The translations under genes were made by a program, and so were the position numbers. The notes under the pieces are model-generated. The model was given only the letters and a program-made list of their open reading frames with translations, did not search any database and was not told the DNA's origin. From assembly GCA_020638595.1 (NCBI GenBank), contig JACKIG010000006.1:186001-250000 (forward strand): DNA of 64,000 nt, read 5' to 3'. The stretch's first letter is position 1; the number at the start of each line of letters is the position of its first letter. Positions 49,231 through 57,540 of this stretch are shown here, one piece after another. The stretch comes from Rhodospirillaceae bacterium (GTDB taxonomy: Bacteria; Pseudomonadota; Alphaproteobacteria; DSM-16000; Inquilinaceae).

Positions 49231-50958
49231 TCACTCCAGCCCCACATCCTCGCGGAAATGCTTCAGCACGCAGTCGATCGGATTGGGGGCCGCCTGGCCC
49301 AGGCCGCAGATCGACGCATCGCGCATCGCCTGGCCCAGCTCCATCAGCAGCCCTTCATCCCAGACGCGGGCTTGCATCAGCCTGACCGCCTTTTCGGTGC
49401 CGGCGCGGCAGGGCGTGCATTGCCCGCAGCTCTCGTCCTCGAAGAAGCGCAGCAGGTTCAGCGCCACCTGGCGCATGTCGTCCCGGTCCGACAGCACGAC
49501 GACGGCGCCGGAGCCGATGAAGCAGCCGTAGGGTTCCAGCGTACCGAAATCCAGCGGGATATCCGCCATGGCGGCCGGCAGGATGCCGCCGGACGCCCCG
49601 CCCGGCAGATAGCCCTTGAAGGCATGGCCTTCGGCCATGCCGCCGCAATATTCCTCCAGCAGCTCGGCCATGGTGATGCCGGCGGGCGCGATCTTGACGC
49701 CGGGGCTCTTGACCCGGCCGGAGACGGAGAAGGCGCGCACACCCTTGCGCCCCTGGCGGCCGTGGGCGTCGAACCAAGCGGCTCCCTTCTCGACGATGTC
49801 GCGGATCCAGAACACCGTCTCGACATTGTGGATCAGCGTCGGCCGGCCGAACAGGCCGACCTGTGCGGCATAGGGCGGGCGGTGGCGCGGCAGCCCGCGC
49901 TTGCCCTCGATGCTCTCCAGCATCGCGGACTCCTCGCCGCAGATATAGGCACCTGCGCCGCGGCGCAGGTGGATGCCGCCGGGCGGCGCCAGCCCGGCTG
50001 CCTCGACCTTCGGCAGCTCGGCCAACAGGATTTCGCGCGCGGCGGGATATTCGTCGCGCAGGTAGATGTAGCAGGCCTCCGCCTCCACCTCCCACGCCGC
50101 CAGCAGCATGCCTTCGATGACGCGGTGCGGGTCGGTTTCGAATGCAAAACGGTCCTTGAAGGTCCCGGGCTCCCCCTCGTCTGCGTTGAGGCAGAGGAAG
50201 CGCGGCTTCGGCCCCGCCTTGACGAAGGCCCATTTGCGCGGCGTCGGAAACCCGGCACCGCCGAGGCCGCGCAGGCCTGACCGCGCCAGCGCCGCTTCGA
50301 CGCGACCGAGGGATGCGGGGTCGCCCAGGCAGCCTTCCAGCAGCACATAGCCGCCGTCGGCGCGGTAGGCCTCGAAATCCACATGCGGCGGCAAGACGGG
50401 GGTGAAATCGCCCCCTTCCACGACGCCGATCACCTTGGGCTGGTCGGCGCGGTCGACATGGCGGTGTCCGACCTCGGCAACCGGCGCTGAGGCACAGCGC
50501 CCCATGCAGGGCGCCCGCAGGATGCGCACATCGCCGTTGTAGTGACCCTTCAGGGACCAGATCAGCGTTTCCGCCCCGGCCAGCGCGCAGGACAGGCTGT
50601 CGCAGACGCGGATGGTCAGGTCCGGCGGCGGCGCGTCGCCGGCCCCCAGCACGTCGAAATGGGCATAGAAGGTCGCGACCTCGTAGACCTCGGCCATGGC
50701 CAGCCGCATCTCATGGGCCAGGGCCGCCAGATGGGCCGGCGAAAGCGCGCCAAAGCGATCCTGCACCAGATGCAGGTATTCGATCAGCAGGTCACGCCGG
50801 CGCGGCCGGCCGCCCAGCAGTGCGCGCACCTGGTCAAGCGCCGCCGGATCCAGCTGGCGGCCCTTCGGTGCGGAGCGTGCCCGCCCCTTGCGCCCACCCG
50901 GCCGCCCCGCGAACGCCATCGCATCGGTGCCGCGGCCCGACTGCTCGCCGGTGCTCAT
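49231..50958 (-). CDS. fdsB: Formate dehydrogenase fused gamma-beta (NuoE/NuoF-like) subunit
   Basis: This 575-residue fusion has two modules. The first 190 or so residues are NuoE/FdsG-like, a thioredoxin fold with a 2Fe-2S site (AEVYEVATFYAHFDV, RVCDSLSCALAG, APCMGRCASAP). The rest is NuoF/FdsB-like with the FMN/NADH site (GLGGAGFPTPRKWAF, LNADEGEPGTFKDRF, GAYICGEESAMLESIEG) and a C-terminal 4Fe-4S cluster (ESCGQCTPCRAGTEKAV). It passes electrons from the alpha subunit to NAD+. In many bacteria these are separate genes, so the fusion is a notable detail. The ATG at 50958 is preferred; 50919 is an alternative. Confidence 0.93.
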   Translation of the reverse strand: MSTGEQSGRGTDAMAFAGRPGGRKGRARSAPKGRQLDPAALDQVRALLGGRPRRRDLLIEYLHLVQDRFGALSPAHLAALAHEMRLAMAEVYEVATFYAHFDVLGAGDAPPPDLTIRVCDSLSCALAGAETLIWSLKGHYNGDVRILRAPCMGRCASAPVAEVGHRHVDRADQPKVIGVVEGGDFTPVLPPHVDFEAYRADGGYVLLEGCLGDPASLGRVEAALARSGLRGLGGAGFPTPRKWAFVKAGPKPRFLCLNADEGEPGTFKDRFAFETDPHRVIEGMLLAAWEVEAEACYIYLRDEYPAAREILLAELPKVEAAGLAPPGGIHLRRGAGAYICGEESAMLESIEGKRGLPRHRPPYAAQVGLFGRPTLIHNVETVFWIRDIVEKGAAWFDAHGRQGRKGVRAFSVSGRVKSPGVKIAPAGITMAELLEEYCGGMAEGHAFKGYLPGGASGGILPAAMADIPLDFGTLEPYGCFIGSGAVVVLSDRDDMRQVALNLLRFFEDESCGQCTPCRAGTEKAVRLMQARVWDEGLLMELGQAMRDASICGLGQAAPNPIDCVLKHFREDVGLE

Positions 50959-51126
50959 CCCCTCATCCCCGTGCCCTGTGGCTGGATCGCTGCGGCTGAC
51001 ACCGTCGCACGGGCCCGCCCCGGCGCAAACGCCGGTATGCGACCATTGCAGCCGCAAACCGGCCACGGGATCAAGCGACGCGTGCCGCCGCCGTCGCGGT
51101 TGCGCCGGCGTCCCGTTGCGATGGCC

Positions 51127-52284
51127 TCAACCGAAATGGCGGTCCAGGCGCTCCAGCGCCCCGTCCAGCACCGTGTCGGCCTTGGCGAAACAGAAGCGGG
51201 CCACCGTGGTCAACGCGTCCTGATGGTAGAAGGCGCTGACGGGAATGGCGGCGACGCCGGCCTGCTCGGTGATGTGGCGGCAGAAGGCCACGTCGTCGCC
51301 GTTGAAGCCGGTCCCGGCAATGTCGATGTTGACGAAATAGGTACCGCCGCATGGCAGGACATCGAAGCCGATGCGCTTCAGACCGGTGGCGAAACGGTCG
51401 CGCTTTGCCTGCATTTCCGCCACCAGCCCGGTGAAATAGCTGTCATCCTTTCCCAGGCCATAGGCCACGGCGGCCTGGAGGTTGGGCGGCGTGGTGAACA
51501 CCAGGAACTGGTGGGCCTTGCTGACCGGGGCCAGCAGTTCGGCCGCCGCGGTGATGTAGCCGACCTTCCAGCCCGTCAGCGAGAAGGTCTTGCCGGCGGA
51601 GCCGATCTTCAGGCAGCGCCGGCGCATGCCCGGCAGGGTGATCAGGGGGATGTGGGGACGGCCGTCGAACACCAGGTGCTCATAGACCTCGTCACAGATC
51701 ACCACGGCATCGGCGGCCACCGCCGCCTCGGCGATCAGGGCCAGTTCGTCGCGGTCGAAAACCTTGGCCGCCGGATTGAGGGGGTTGTTGAACAGGATCA
51801 GGCGCGTGCGCTCGCTGACGGCGGCCTGCAAGGCCTCCCGCGTCAGCCGCCAGTCCGGCGGGCCCAGGGTGACGAAGCGCGGCACCCCGCCCGCACGGCG
51901 CACCATCGGCACATAGGCGTCGTAGAGCGGCTGGAACAGCACGACCTCGTCGCCCGGGGTGATCAGGCCCAGCAGGCAGGCCGCCAGCGCTTCGGTGGCG
52001 CCGGACGTGACCATGGTTTCGGTCTGCCAATCCACCTCCAGGCCGTAGAAGCGGTGCTCGTGCGCGGCCACCGCCTGGCGCAGTTCGGCCAGGCCCAGCA
52101 TCGGCGGATACTGGTTCCACCCCTCCACCACCGCCCGCCCGGCCGCCTCCAGCACGTCGCGCGGGCCGGCGCCGTCGGGGAAGCCCTGGCCCAGGTTGAT
52201 GGCATCGTGCTCGCGCGCCAGGCGCGACATCACCTCGAACACGGTGGTCGGCATGCCGCCGAAAATGGGATTGGCTGGGGTCAT
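51127..52284 (-). CDS. Class I/II aminotransferase (KAT/YbdL-like)
   Basis: This 385-residue PLP-dependent aminotransferase of fold type I has INLGQGFPDG near the start, VTSGATEALAACLLG at the cofactor phosphate pocket, NNPLNPAAKVF, VICDEVYEHLVFD and the PLP Lys in GSAGKTFSLTGWKVGY. The pattern is close to the kynurenine-glutamine transaminase and methionine aminotransferase (YbdL) group; exact specificity is not evident. The ATG at 52284 begins the conserved region. It lies 168 bp after the formate dehydrogenase promoter end and is divergent from hisI. Confidence 0.9.
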   Translation of the reverse strand: MTPANPIFGGMPTTVFEVMSRLAREHDAINLGQGFPDGAGPRDVLEAAGRAVVEGWNQYPPMLGLAELRQAVAAHEHRFYGLEVDWQTETMVTSGATEALAACLLGLITPGDEVVLFQPLYDAYVPMVRRAGGVPRFVTLGPPDWRLTREALQAAVSERTRLILFNNPLNPAAKVFDRDELALIAEAAVAADAVVICDEVYEHLVFDGRPHIPLITLPGMRRRCLKIGSAGKTFSLTGWKVGYITAAAELLAPVSKAHQFLVFTTPPNLQAAVAYGLGKDDSYFTGLVAEMQAKRDRFATGLKRIGFDVLPCGGTYFVNIDIAGTGFNGDDVAFCRHITEQAGVAAIPVSAFYHQDALTTVARFCFAKADTVLDGALERLDRHFG

Positions 52285-52388
52285 GGCACCGTCAGGACGT
52301 GACCGCGGAAGGGATCGCCCATGATGGGGGCTTGCCTCACGCTCGGCAATCGGCGACATCGGTGCACCGCGTCGGCGGGAGAAGGGAA

Positions 52389-52778
52389 ATGCCCGACAGC
52401 CTGACAGCCGAGCGTGCGGCAGACATCGCCGCGGCGCTCACCTACAATGACGGCGGACTGATCCCCGCCATTGCCCAGCAGCACGACACCGGCGAGGTGC
52501 TGATGCTGGCCTGGATGAACCGCGACGCCGTGGTGGAGACGCTGACCTCGGGCCGGGTCTGCTACTGGTCCCGCTCGCGCCGGTCGCTCTGGCGCAAGGG
52601 CGAGACGTCGGGCCATGTGCAGCGGCTGGTCGAGCTGCGGTTCGACTGCGACAGCGACGCGATCCTGCTCCTGGTCGACCAGACCGGCCCCGCCTGCCAC
52701 ACCAACCGACGCAGCTGCTTCTACAGCGCCGTGCGCGACGGTGCGGTCCGCGTCATCAGCGACCCGGTCGGCCCGTAG
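52389..52778 (+). CDS. hisI: Phosphoribosyl-AMP cyclohydrolase
   Basis: HisI opens the ring of phosphoribosyl-AMP in the third step of histidine synthesis, a zinc-dependent reaction. This is the single-domain form of 129 residues, not the HisIE fusion of enterobacteria. The core is complete: VLMLAWMNRDAVVETLTSG, CYWSRSRRSLWRKGETSGH, and the metal ligands around DCDSDAILLLVDQ and CHTNRRSCFY. The ATG has GAAGGGA just upstream. Other his genes are not next to it. It converges on the PAS protein gene. Confidence 0.96.
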   Translation: MPDSLTAERAADIAAALTYNDGGLIPAIAQQHDTGEVLMLAWMNRDAVVETLTSGRVCYWSRSRRSLWRKGETSGHVQRLVELRFDCDSDAILLLVDQTGPACHTNRRSCFYSAVRDGAVRVISDPVGP

Positions 52779-52814
52779 AGCAGGAATAGAACCCGATTCA
52801 CCGATGGCGTCGGA

Positions 52815-53393
52815 TCAGGCTCGAGGGGCAACGGCCGCAAGCGGACCGCTGTCGAAGGGAATGTCGAACCAACCGGCACCGATCATCCTGCCGACGGCCT
52901 CGGTCCGGGGATCCGCCAAAGGGCAGACGACGCTTTCGTAGTGCTTGTAGGTCATCGTCGACCAGGTCAGCGGCACGATGCAGTGGTAGGGCTTGCGCGT
53001 ACGCAACAGGCGCCGCAGCCGCCGCTCGATGCCCTCGGTCCCCGCCATCTCGTCGACAAACCTGCCGGTAACTTCCATCCCGCAGCCTTCCACCAGCTTG
53101 GTGCCGGCGACGCGGTATTTGAAGCGCCCCTCCTCCGTCACGTCGACCACGCAGATATAGGGCAGCACATGGCGCGGGATCGTGACCGCATCAACCTCCG
53201 ACATCGTCGGCATGTCCCGCGACCCGGCCAGTGCGCGCCAGTGGCGGTAGAAATCGCGAATCACTCCGCAGGCGATGTCGGACTCCCCGAACTCCTCTTG
53301 ATAGATCTCGATCGCGTCGACCTGCGGCAGCTTCACATCCTGCTGGCGCAGCCGCCGAATCCATCGGCCAGAGGCCTGGATCGTGCGAGACAT
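52815..53393 (-). CDS. PAS-domain protein (PAS_5 type)
   Basis: This 192-residue single-domain protein is of the PAS_5 family, which is widespread in Rhodospirillales and often occurs with no output domain. The conserved core runs IRDFYRHWRALAGSRDMPT, PYICVVDVTEEGRFKYRVAG, GMEVTGRFVDEM and HYESVVCPLA. A function as a small cytosolic sensor or as an adaptor for a kinase has been guessed for the family but not shown. There is no signal peptide or haem motif. The ATG at 53393 gives the normal short leader ahead of the domain. The gene lies between hisI (convergent) and the DsrE gene (same strand). Confidence 0.85.
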   Translation of the reverse strand: MSRTIQASGRWIRRLRQQDVKLPQVDAIEIYQEEFGESDIACGVIRDFYRHWRALAGSRDMPTMSEVDAVTIPRHVLPYICVVDVTEEGRFKYRVAGTKLVEGCGMEVTGRFVDEMAGTEGIERRLRRLLRTRKPYHCIVPLTWSTMTYKHYESVVCPLADPRTEAVGRMIGAGWFDIPFDSGPLAAVAPRA

Positions 53394-53525
53394 GCAACAA
53401 TACCTACGTTCGCGCCGGGTCCCCCGACTGTCATGCCAGCGTAGATTGTGGGCCAGCCGGTGCGCTGTGCGCAACGGTCCACTTTGGCGCGGTGGCCATC
53501 GCGGACGGCCGTGGGATCGGCGGCC

Positions 53526-53927
53526 TCAGATGAACAGCATCTGGGCACCGGCCGGCGTGGCGTTGAGGACGGTGACAACCCCGGCGATCTCAACGGGCGC
53601 TTCGGTCAGTGCCTCGGCCGCAAGCCCGGCCAGGCGCAACCCCATCTCGCAGGCGATGAAACGCACGCCCAGCTCGCGGCAGGCGGCCAGCAGCTCCGCA
53701 AAGCCGGCGGTGCCGCAGGCGGCGGCGCGCGCATCCTCGGCTTCCGGATCGCCGCCCAGCCGCCGCCACCCGCCGGGCGTCAGGGCGACCAGGGAATGAC
53801 CGGTGAAGAAGAGCGTCGCCCTGCGGTTGCTGGCCGCCGCCGCACTGGCCAGGACCAGGGCATAGTGCACGCGGTCATAGGCACCGTCGAAGACGATGAT
53901 CGACAGGTCCTGCACGCCGTCAGGCAT
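53526..53927 (-). CDS. DsrE-family sulfur-relay-like protein
   Basis: This 133-residue protein has the DsrE/TusD fold: LSIIVFDGAYDRVHYALVLA, RATLFFTGHSLVAL, and a second half with CRELGVRFIACEMGLRLAGL. The Cys in FIACEMG matches the position of the reactive Cys in DsrE/TusD, which carries persulfide sulfur. It overlaps the end of the MoeB/HesA gene by 8 bp, a coupling that suggests a shared sulfur-transfer role (inference). There is no membrane segment. The ATG at 53927 starts the first strand. Confidence 0.85.
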   Translation of the reverse strand: MPDGVQDLSIIVFDGAYDRVHYALVLASAAAASNRRATLFFTGHSLVALTPGGWRRLGGDPEAEDARAAACGTAGFAELLAACRELGVRFIACEMGLRLAGLAAEALTEAPVEIAGVVTVLNATPAGAQMLFI

Positions 53928-54711
53928 CGCCGCCGCCCGACCCGGTCGTGGCGGCATCGCCACACAGGCTGCAATCGGGATCGCGGGCAACGGACAGCGT
54001 GCGGAAGCCGTGGCCGAGGGCGTCGTACAACAGCAGGCGCCCCGCCATGCCGTTGCCCAGTGCAAGGATCTGCTTGACCACCTCCACCGCCTGCAAGGTG
54101 CCCATAACGCCGGCCAGGGCGCCCAGGATGCCGGCCTGCGCGCAGCTGGGCACCATGCCGTCGGGCGGCCGTTCGGGATAGAGGCAGCGGTAGCACGGCA
54201 GGCCCGACCGCCCATGGGCCCTGAACGTCGCCAGCTGGCCTTCGAAGCGCAGGATCGCCGCCGACACCAGCGGCCGACCGGCCAGAAAGCAGGCGTCGTT
54301 GACGATATAGCGCGTCTCGAAGTTGTCGCTGCCGTCGGCGACCACATCGTAGCGCCCGACTAGGTCCCTGGCGTTGGCGGCGGTCAGGCGCAGGCCGTGT
54401 GCCTCCACCGTGACGTCGGGGTTGAGGGCGGCGATCCGCCGGGCGGCGCTGTCGACCTTCAGCGTCCCGATTGCGCCCACGTCGTGGATCACCTGGCGCT
54501 GCAGGTTGCTGAGGTCGACCACATCGTCGTCGACGATGCCGATCGTGCCGACACCGGCGGCGGCAAGGTACAGAAGCACAGCCGAGCCCAGCCCCCCGGC
54601 CCCGACCACCAGCACGCGCGATTGCAGCAGCCTGGCCTGGCCGGTGCCGCCGATCTCCGGCAGGATGATATGCCGGGCGTACCGGTGGATCTGGCTGTCG
54701 TCGAAGTCCAA
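53920..54711 (-). CDS. moeB: MoeB/HesA/ThiF-type E1-like adenylyltransferase
   Basis: This 263-residue member of the E1-like superfamily adenylates the C-terminus of a ubiquitin-like sulfur carrier (MoaD or ThiS). The opening YARHIILPEIGGTGQARLLQ is followed by the ATP motif VGAGGLGSAVLLYLA, DDDVVDLSNLQRQ, DGSDNFETRYIVN and the zinc ligands CYRC and CSLC; the acceptor region GMVPSCAQAGILGALAG contains the catalytic Cys. The start is TTG at 54711: no ATG precedes the conserved start, and GGGGGAGGGG sits just upstream of it. Whether it serves molybdopterin, thiamine or another pathway is unsettled, though the DsrE gene overlaps its end. The gene symbol is tentative. Confidence 0.88.
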   Translation of the reverse strand: MDFDDSQIHRYARHIILPEIGGTGQARLLQSRVLVVGAGGLGSAVLLYLAAAGVGTIGIVDDDVVDLSNLQRQVIHDVGAIGTLKVDSAARRIAALNPDVTVEAHGLRLTAANARDLVGRYDVVADGSDNFETRYIVNDACFLAGRPLVSAAILRFEGQLATFRAHGRSGLPCYRCLYPERPPDGMVPSCAQAGILGALAGVMGTLQAVEVVKQILALGNGMAGRLLLYDALGHGFRTLSVARDPDCSLCGDAATTGSGGGDA

Positions 54712-54929
54712 GCCCTGCCCCTCCCCCGAGCTGTTCGAGGCACCCGCCCCCGCGTGCCCGTCTACTATCAGCCGCCGGCGCCGACGGGAACAGCGCGGTC
54801 GATGCGGCGTGTCGCCCCCGAACCGCCACATGGCTGCCCGCTTCGTCCTTACAACAGCGTCTTGCAACAGCGTCGCCAAGCCTGGCAGCTTCGGGCGGCC
54901 AAGACGGGACACACCGGAAGGAGACACCC

Positions 54930-55376
54930 ATGAAAGCCCTGATCTGCGCGACCGTGCTCGCGCTTGCCTCCCCCGTCGCGATGGCCGACGACATCCTGGT
55001 GACGGCCTCCGACGGCAGCATGGCCCTGGTGGCCCCCGACGGCACATGGGCGTCCGTCCTCGTCGGCACCGGCGAAGACGACCGGACCTACCTGCTGTTC
55101 CCGGACGGGACCTGGCAGGTGCGCGAGATCGCCGTCTCCGCTGTCGAACAGCAGTTCCGCGATGCGGTGGACACGGCCCTGTCGCGGTTCGAACCGGACC
55201 TGGAGGGTGCGGAACGCGAGATGGCGATGACGTGCCTGATGTCGGCGTTTGCCGCCCTCAGCGACGAGGACATGCAGATGCTGATCGATGTCGGTTTCGA
55301 CCCGGACCGGGCGATGCAGGACCGGCTGGAGGAAACCTATCCCGGCATGAATCGCGCCGTGGAACGGTGCATCTGA
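54930..55376 (+). CDS. Small secreted protein of unknown function
   Basis: This 148-residue protein has a signal peptide (LICATVLALASPVAMADD) and a beta-rich middle with PDGTWASV and PDGTWQVRE, suggesting a duplicated strand motif. A helical C-terminal half has two Cys (MTCLMSAF and ERCI) that could pair. No domain is recognised. AAGGAGACACCC precedes the ATG, an ideal ribosome site. It is divergent from the MoeB gene and converges on the cyclase gene, with a strong hairpin between. Confidence 0.82.
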   Translation: MKALICATVLALASPVAMADDILVTASDGSMALVAPDGTWASVLVGTGEDDRTYLLFPDGTWQVREIAVSAVEQQFRDAVDTALSRFEPDLEGAEREMAMTCLMSAFAALSDEDMQMLIDVGFDPDRAMQDRLEETYPGMNRAVERCI

Positions 55377-55466
55377 TCACTGGTCCGGCCGGCGGCGACC
55401 GTTGAGCGGGATGACCTCTGGCCGGTCCGGCCTGATATCCGATTTCTGCGCTAATTCAAATGGTGA

Positions 55467-55514
55467 GAGCCTGAGCCCCCGGTGACGTCGATCCGACGTC
55501 ACCGGATCAGGCTC
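55467..55514. terminator. Bidirectional hairpin between convergent genes
   Basis: A nested inverted repeat has an inner 10-bp stem (GGTGACGTCG / CGACGTCACC, 3-base loop) and an outer 8-bp stem (GAGCCTGA / TCAGGCTC). It lies between two convergent stop codons, so it probably ends transcription from both sides. No long T-run is present on either side. Confidence 0.6.
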
Positions 55515-55520
55515 TTGGCG

Positions 55521-56885
55521 TCAGACGACGACGGCAAGGTCCTGCCGGCCCGGCAGGCCGACGACGTCCTCGCCCGGGCGCGTCTGCCAGGCGACGGTCG
55601 GGCGATACCCCTGCGCCTCGGCACGCTGTAGCGATGCCACCGGTACGACGGCCCGGCTGCCCACTGCCTTGTTGTGGTCTTCCAGCTTGGTCGCCCGGTT
55701 CACGGCGTCGCCGATGACGGTGTATTCCAGCCGCGAGGCGTCCCCGACCGTGCCGAAGATGACGCTTCCCGTGGCCACGGCGGCGTTGACCGCCAGCGCC
55801 ACGGTGCGCCCCTGCTGCGCCCGGAAGGCATTCCAGCGGGCCGCCTGCTCCAGCACGTCCTCCACAGCGCGCAGGGCATCGGCCGCGCAGCTGTCGCTGG
55901 GCTGCGCCGCGCCGAAGGTCGCCATGATGCCGTCGCCCAGGAACTTGTCGATCGTTCCCCCATTGCGGTGCACGGCGGGGACCATGAAGCTCTGGTACTG
56001 TGCCAGCAGGCGGATGACCTCGCTCGGGTCGCCGGCGGCGGCATGGCGGCTGAAGCCGCGGATGTCGATCATCAGGATGGCAGCGTCCCGCACCTCCCCC
56101 TGGCCGGCGGTGAATTCCATCCGTGCATCGGTGATGGCGCGGGCGATCTCCGGCGCGAAGAACCGCCGCAGGTCCTGCGCCACGGTGGCCTCGCGCACCG
56201 ATGCCACCAGCAGGCGCCGGCCCCGCGACAGCGCCACCGTCAGCACCAGCGTCACCACCAGGATCGAGACGATCTTGTCGATCTCCGCCCCGATCAGGAT
56301 GTGGTTGCTGGTCATGTAGCCGACATAGTCGCGCGTGATCGCACCGGGCGTTGCCGCCACCAGCGCCAGCCCCAGCAACAGCAGCCAGCCCGTGGCCGCC
56401 ACCAGGCCCGCCGCGAAGACGTAATGCGGATCGAACCGCAGCGCCCTGAGCGCGATGAAGATGAAGACGTACAGCAGCGTCGGCGCCTTCAGATAGAACG
56501 ACGGCGGCTGGCCGTACTGGATATGGAAGCTCCAGATCAGCGCCATCAGCAGCGCCATGTCGACCACGGCCGACAGATAGAGGAACCACGCCGGCATGTA
56601 GCGGCGATAGGCCAGAACCAGCCGCAGCACGGTAAAGGCCAGATAGGCGAGCAGCGCCAGCGGCACCGGCTCGAACATCGTGTCGACACTGCCGCCCGCG
56701 CGCGGCGTGACCGCATAGAGGATGGCAAACAGGCTGACGATGGCCAGCTGCGCCCAGCCGATCAGGATCTCGCTGAATTCCTCCTGCCGGCGAATGGCGG
56801 CGCGCACGCGGTCCGACAGCTCCGCCGTCGGCCGACCGTCGAACAGGCTGCGGACCGCCGCAAGCGTGGGAAGCTGGATGGCCAT
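55521..56885 (-). CDS. Membrane-bound class III adenylate/guanylate cyclase
   Basis: This 454-residue protein has an N-terminal region of six transmembrane helices (for example LLAYLAFTVLRLVLAY and VDMALLMALIWSF) and a C-terminal class III cyclase domain. Catalytic features are the metal Asp in LMIDIRGFS, the second Asp and Lys in DKFLGDGIMATFG, and VIGDAVNRATKLEDHNK with the transition-state Asn. It should make cAMP or cGMP; the residues typical of adenylate specificity (Lys in DKFLGD, Asp in VIGD) favour cAMP. Start is uncertain between ATG 56885 and a GTG two codons earlier. A hairpin follows the stop. Confidence 0.92.
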   Translation of the reverse strand: MAIQLPTLAAVRSLFDGRPTAELSDRVRAAIRRQEEFSEILIGWAQLAIVSLFAILYAVTPRAGGSVDTMFEPVPLALLAYLAFTVLRLVLAYRRYMPAWFLYLSAVVDMALLMALIWSFHIQYGQPPSFYLKAPTLLYVFIFIALRALRFDPHYVFAAGLVAATGWLLLLGLALVAATPGAITRDYVGYMTSNHILIGAEIDKIVSILVVTLVLTVALSRGRRLLVASVREATVAQDLRRFFAPEIARAITDARMEFTAGQGEVRDAAILMIDIRGFSRHAAAGDPSEVIRLLAQYQSFMVPAVHRNGGTIDKFLGDGIMATFGAAQPSDSCAADALRAVEDVLEQAARWNAFRAQQGRTVALAVNAAVATGSVIFGTVGDASRLEYTVIGDAVNRATKLEDHNKAVGSRAVVPVASLQRAEAQGYRPTVAWQTRPGEDVVGLPGRQDLAVVV

Positions 56886-56990
56886 GGCCACTCACATTGA
56901 CGCAGCCTTCGGGCCGGAACAACGGGGCGACGATCAAATCGGATCACGCCCCGCAGCCCGCCCGCGGGCGGGGCCATCACGGCCCCGGCA

Positions 56991-57398
56991 TCATTCGCAG
57001 CTGCCGTAGTAGAGGCGGCCCGTCAGGCATACGCTGCCGTCGGGCAGCTCGCAGGTTCCGTCGATCTCTTCCAGCCCGGCAACCGGCGAGTCGACCATCG
57101 TGACATCGCCGCCGATCCAGGCGCAATAGCGCGCGGCGTCGGTGAAAAAGCCGGTGGTCTTGCGGCCGCCCTCGATGCAGTTGCCGGCTTCGATGGCCTG
57201 CAAGGTGCAGGCGCGGGCATCCTCGAACCAGCAGAGGACCGTCGTCGTCCCGTTGCCCAGCGTGATCTCCTCGGCGTGCTCCGCCCCCAGGGCACGGCAC
57301 GCTTCATCCATCTGCTCGTCGGCAGACGCCGCACCGGCCCAGCCCAACGCGGCCGCAGCGACAAGCACGGCGGGGATCATGGAAGCCATCCGCAACAT
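56991..57398 (-). CDS. Small Cys-rich secreted protein of unknown function
   Basis: This 135-residue protein has a signal peptide (MIPAVLVAAAALGWAGAASA). The mature part has eight Cys residues (ACRAL, LCWF, ACTL, NCIEG, YCAW, TCELP, VCLTG, SCE), likely four disulfides, so a compact periplasmic or extracellular domain is expected. I do not recognise it. AAGGGACC lies just before the ATG at 57398, and further in-frame Met codons nearby do not change the signal peptide. It lies between the cyclase and the SLOG-type gene on the same strand. Confidence 0.8.
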   Translation of the reverse strand: MLRMASMIPAVLVAAAALGWAGAASADEQMDEACRALGAEHAEEITLGNGTTTVLCWFEDARACTLQAIEAGNCIEGGRKTTGFFTDAARYCAWIGGDVTMVDSPVAGLEEIDGTCELPDGSVCLTGRLYYGSCE

Positions 57399-57540
57399 TC
57401 GTGGTCCCTTTCCAAGGTCGATGACGAGATCGTGCGACAGCCTGTGATCCGCAAACATGGTCGCCGGATGGCGGACCCGCCGGCCCCTGCCGCAATCCCG
57501 GCACGACGCGGCGGAGGCTATGGCGGGCCGTTGCGGGGGC

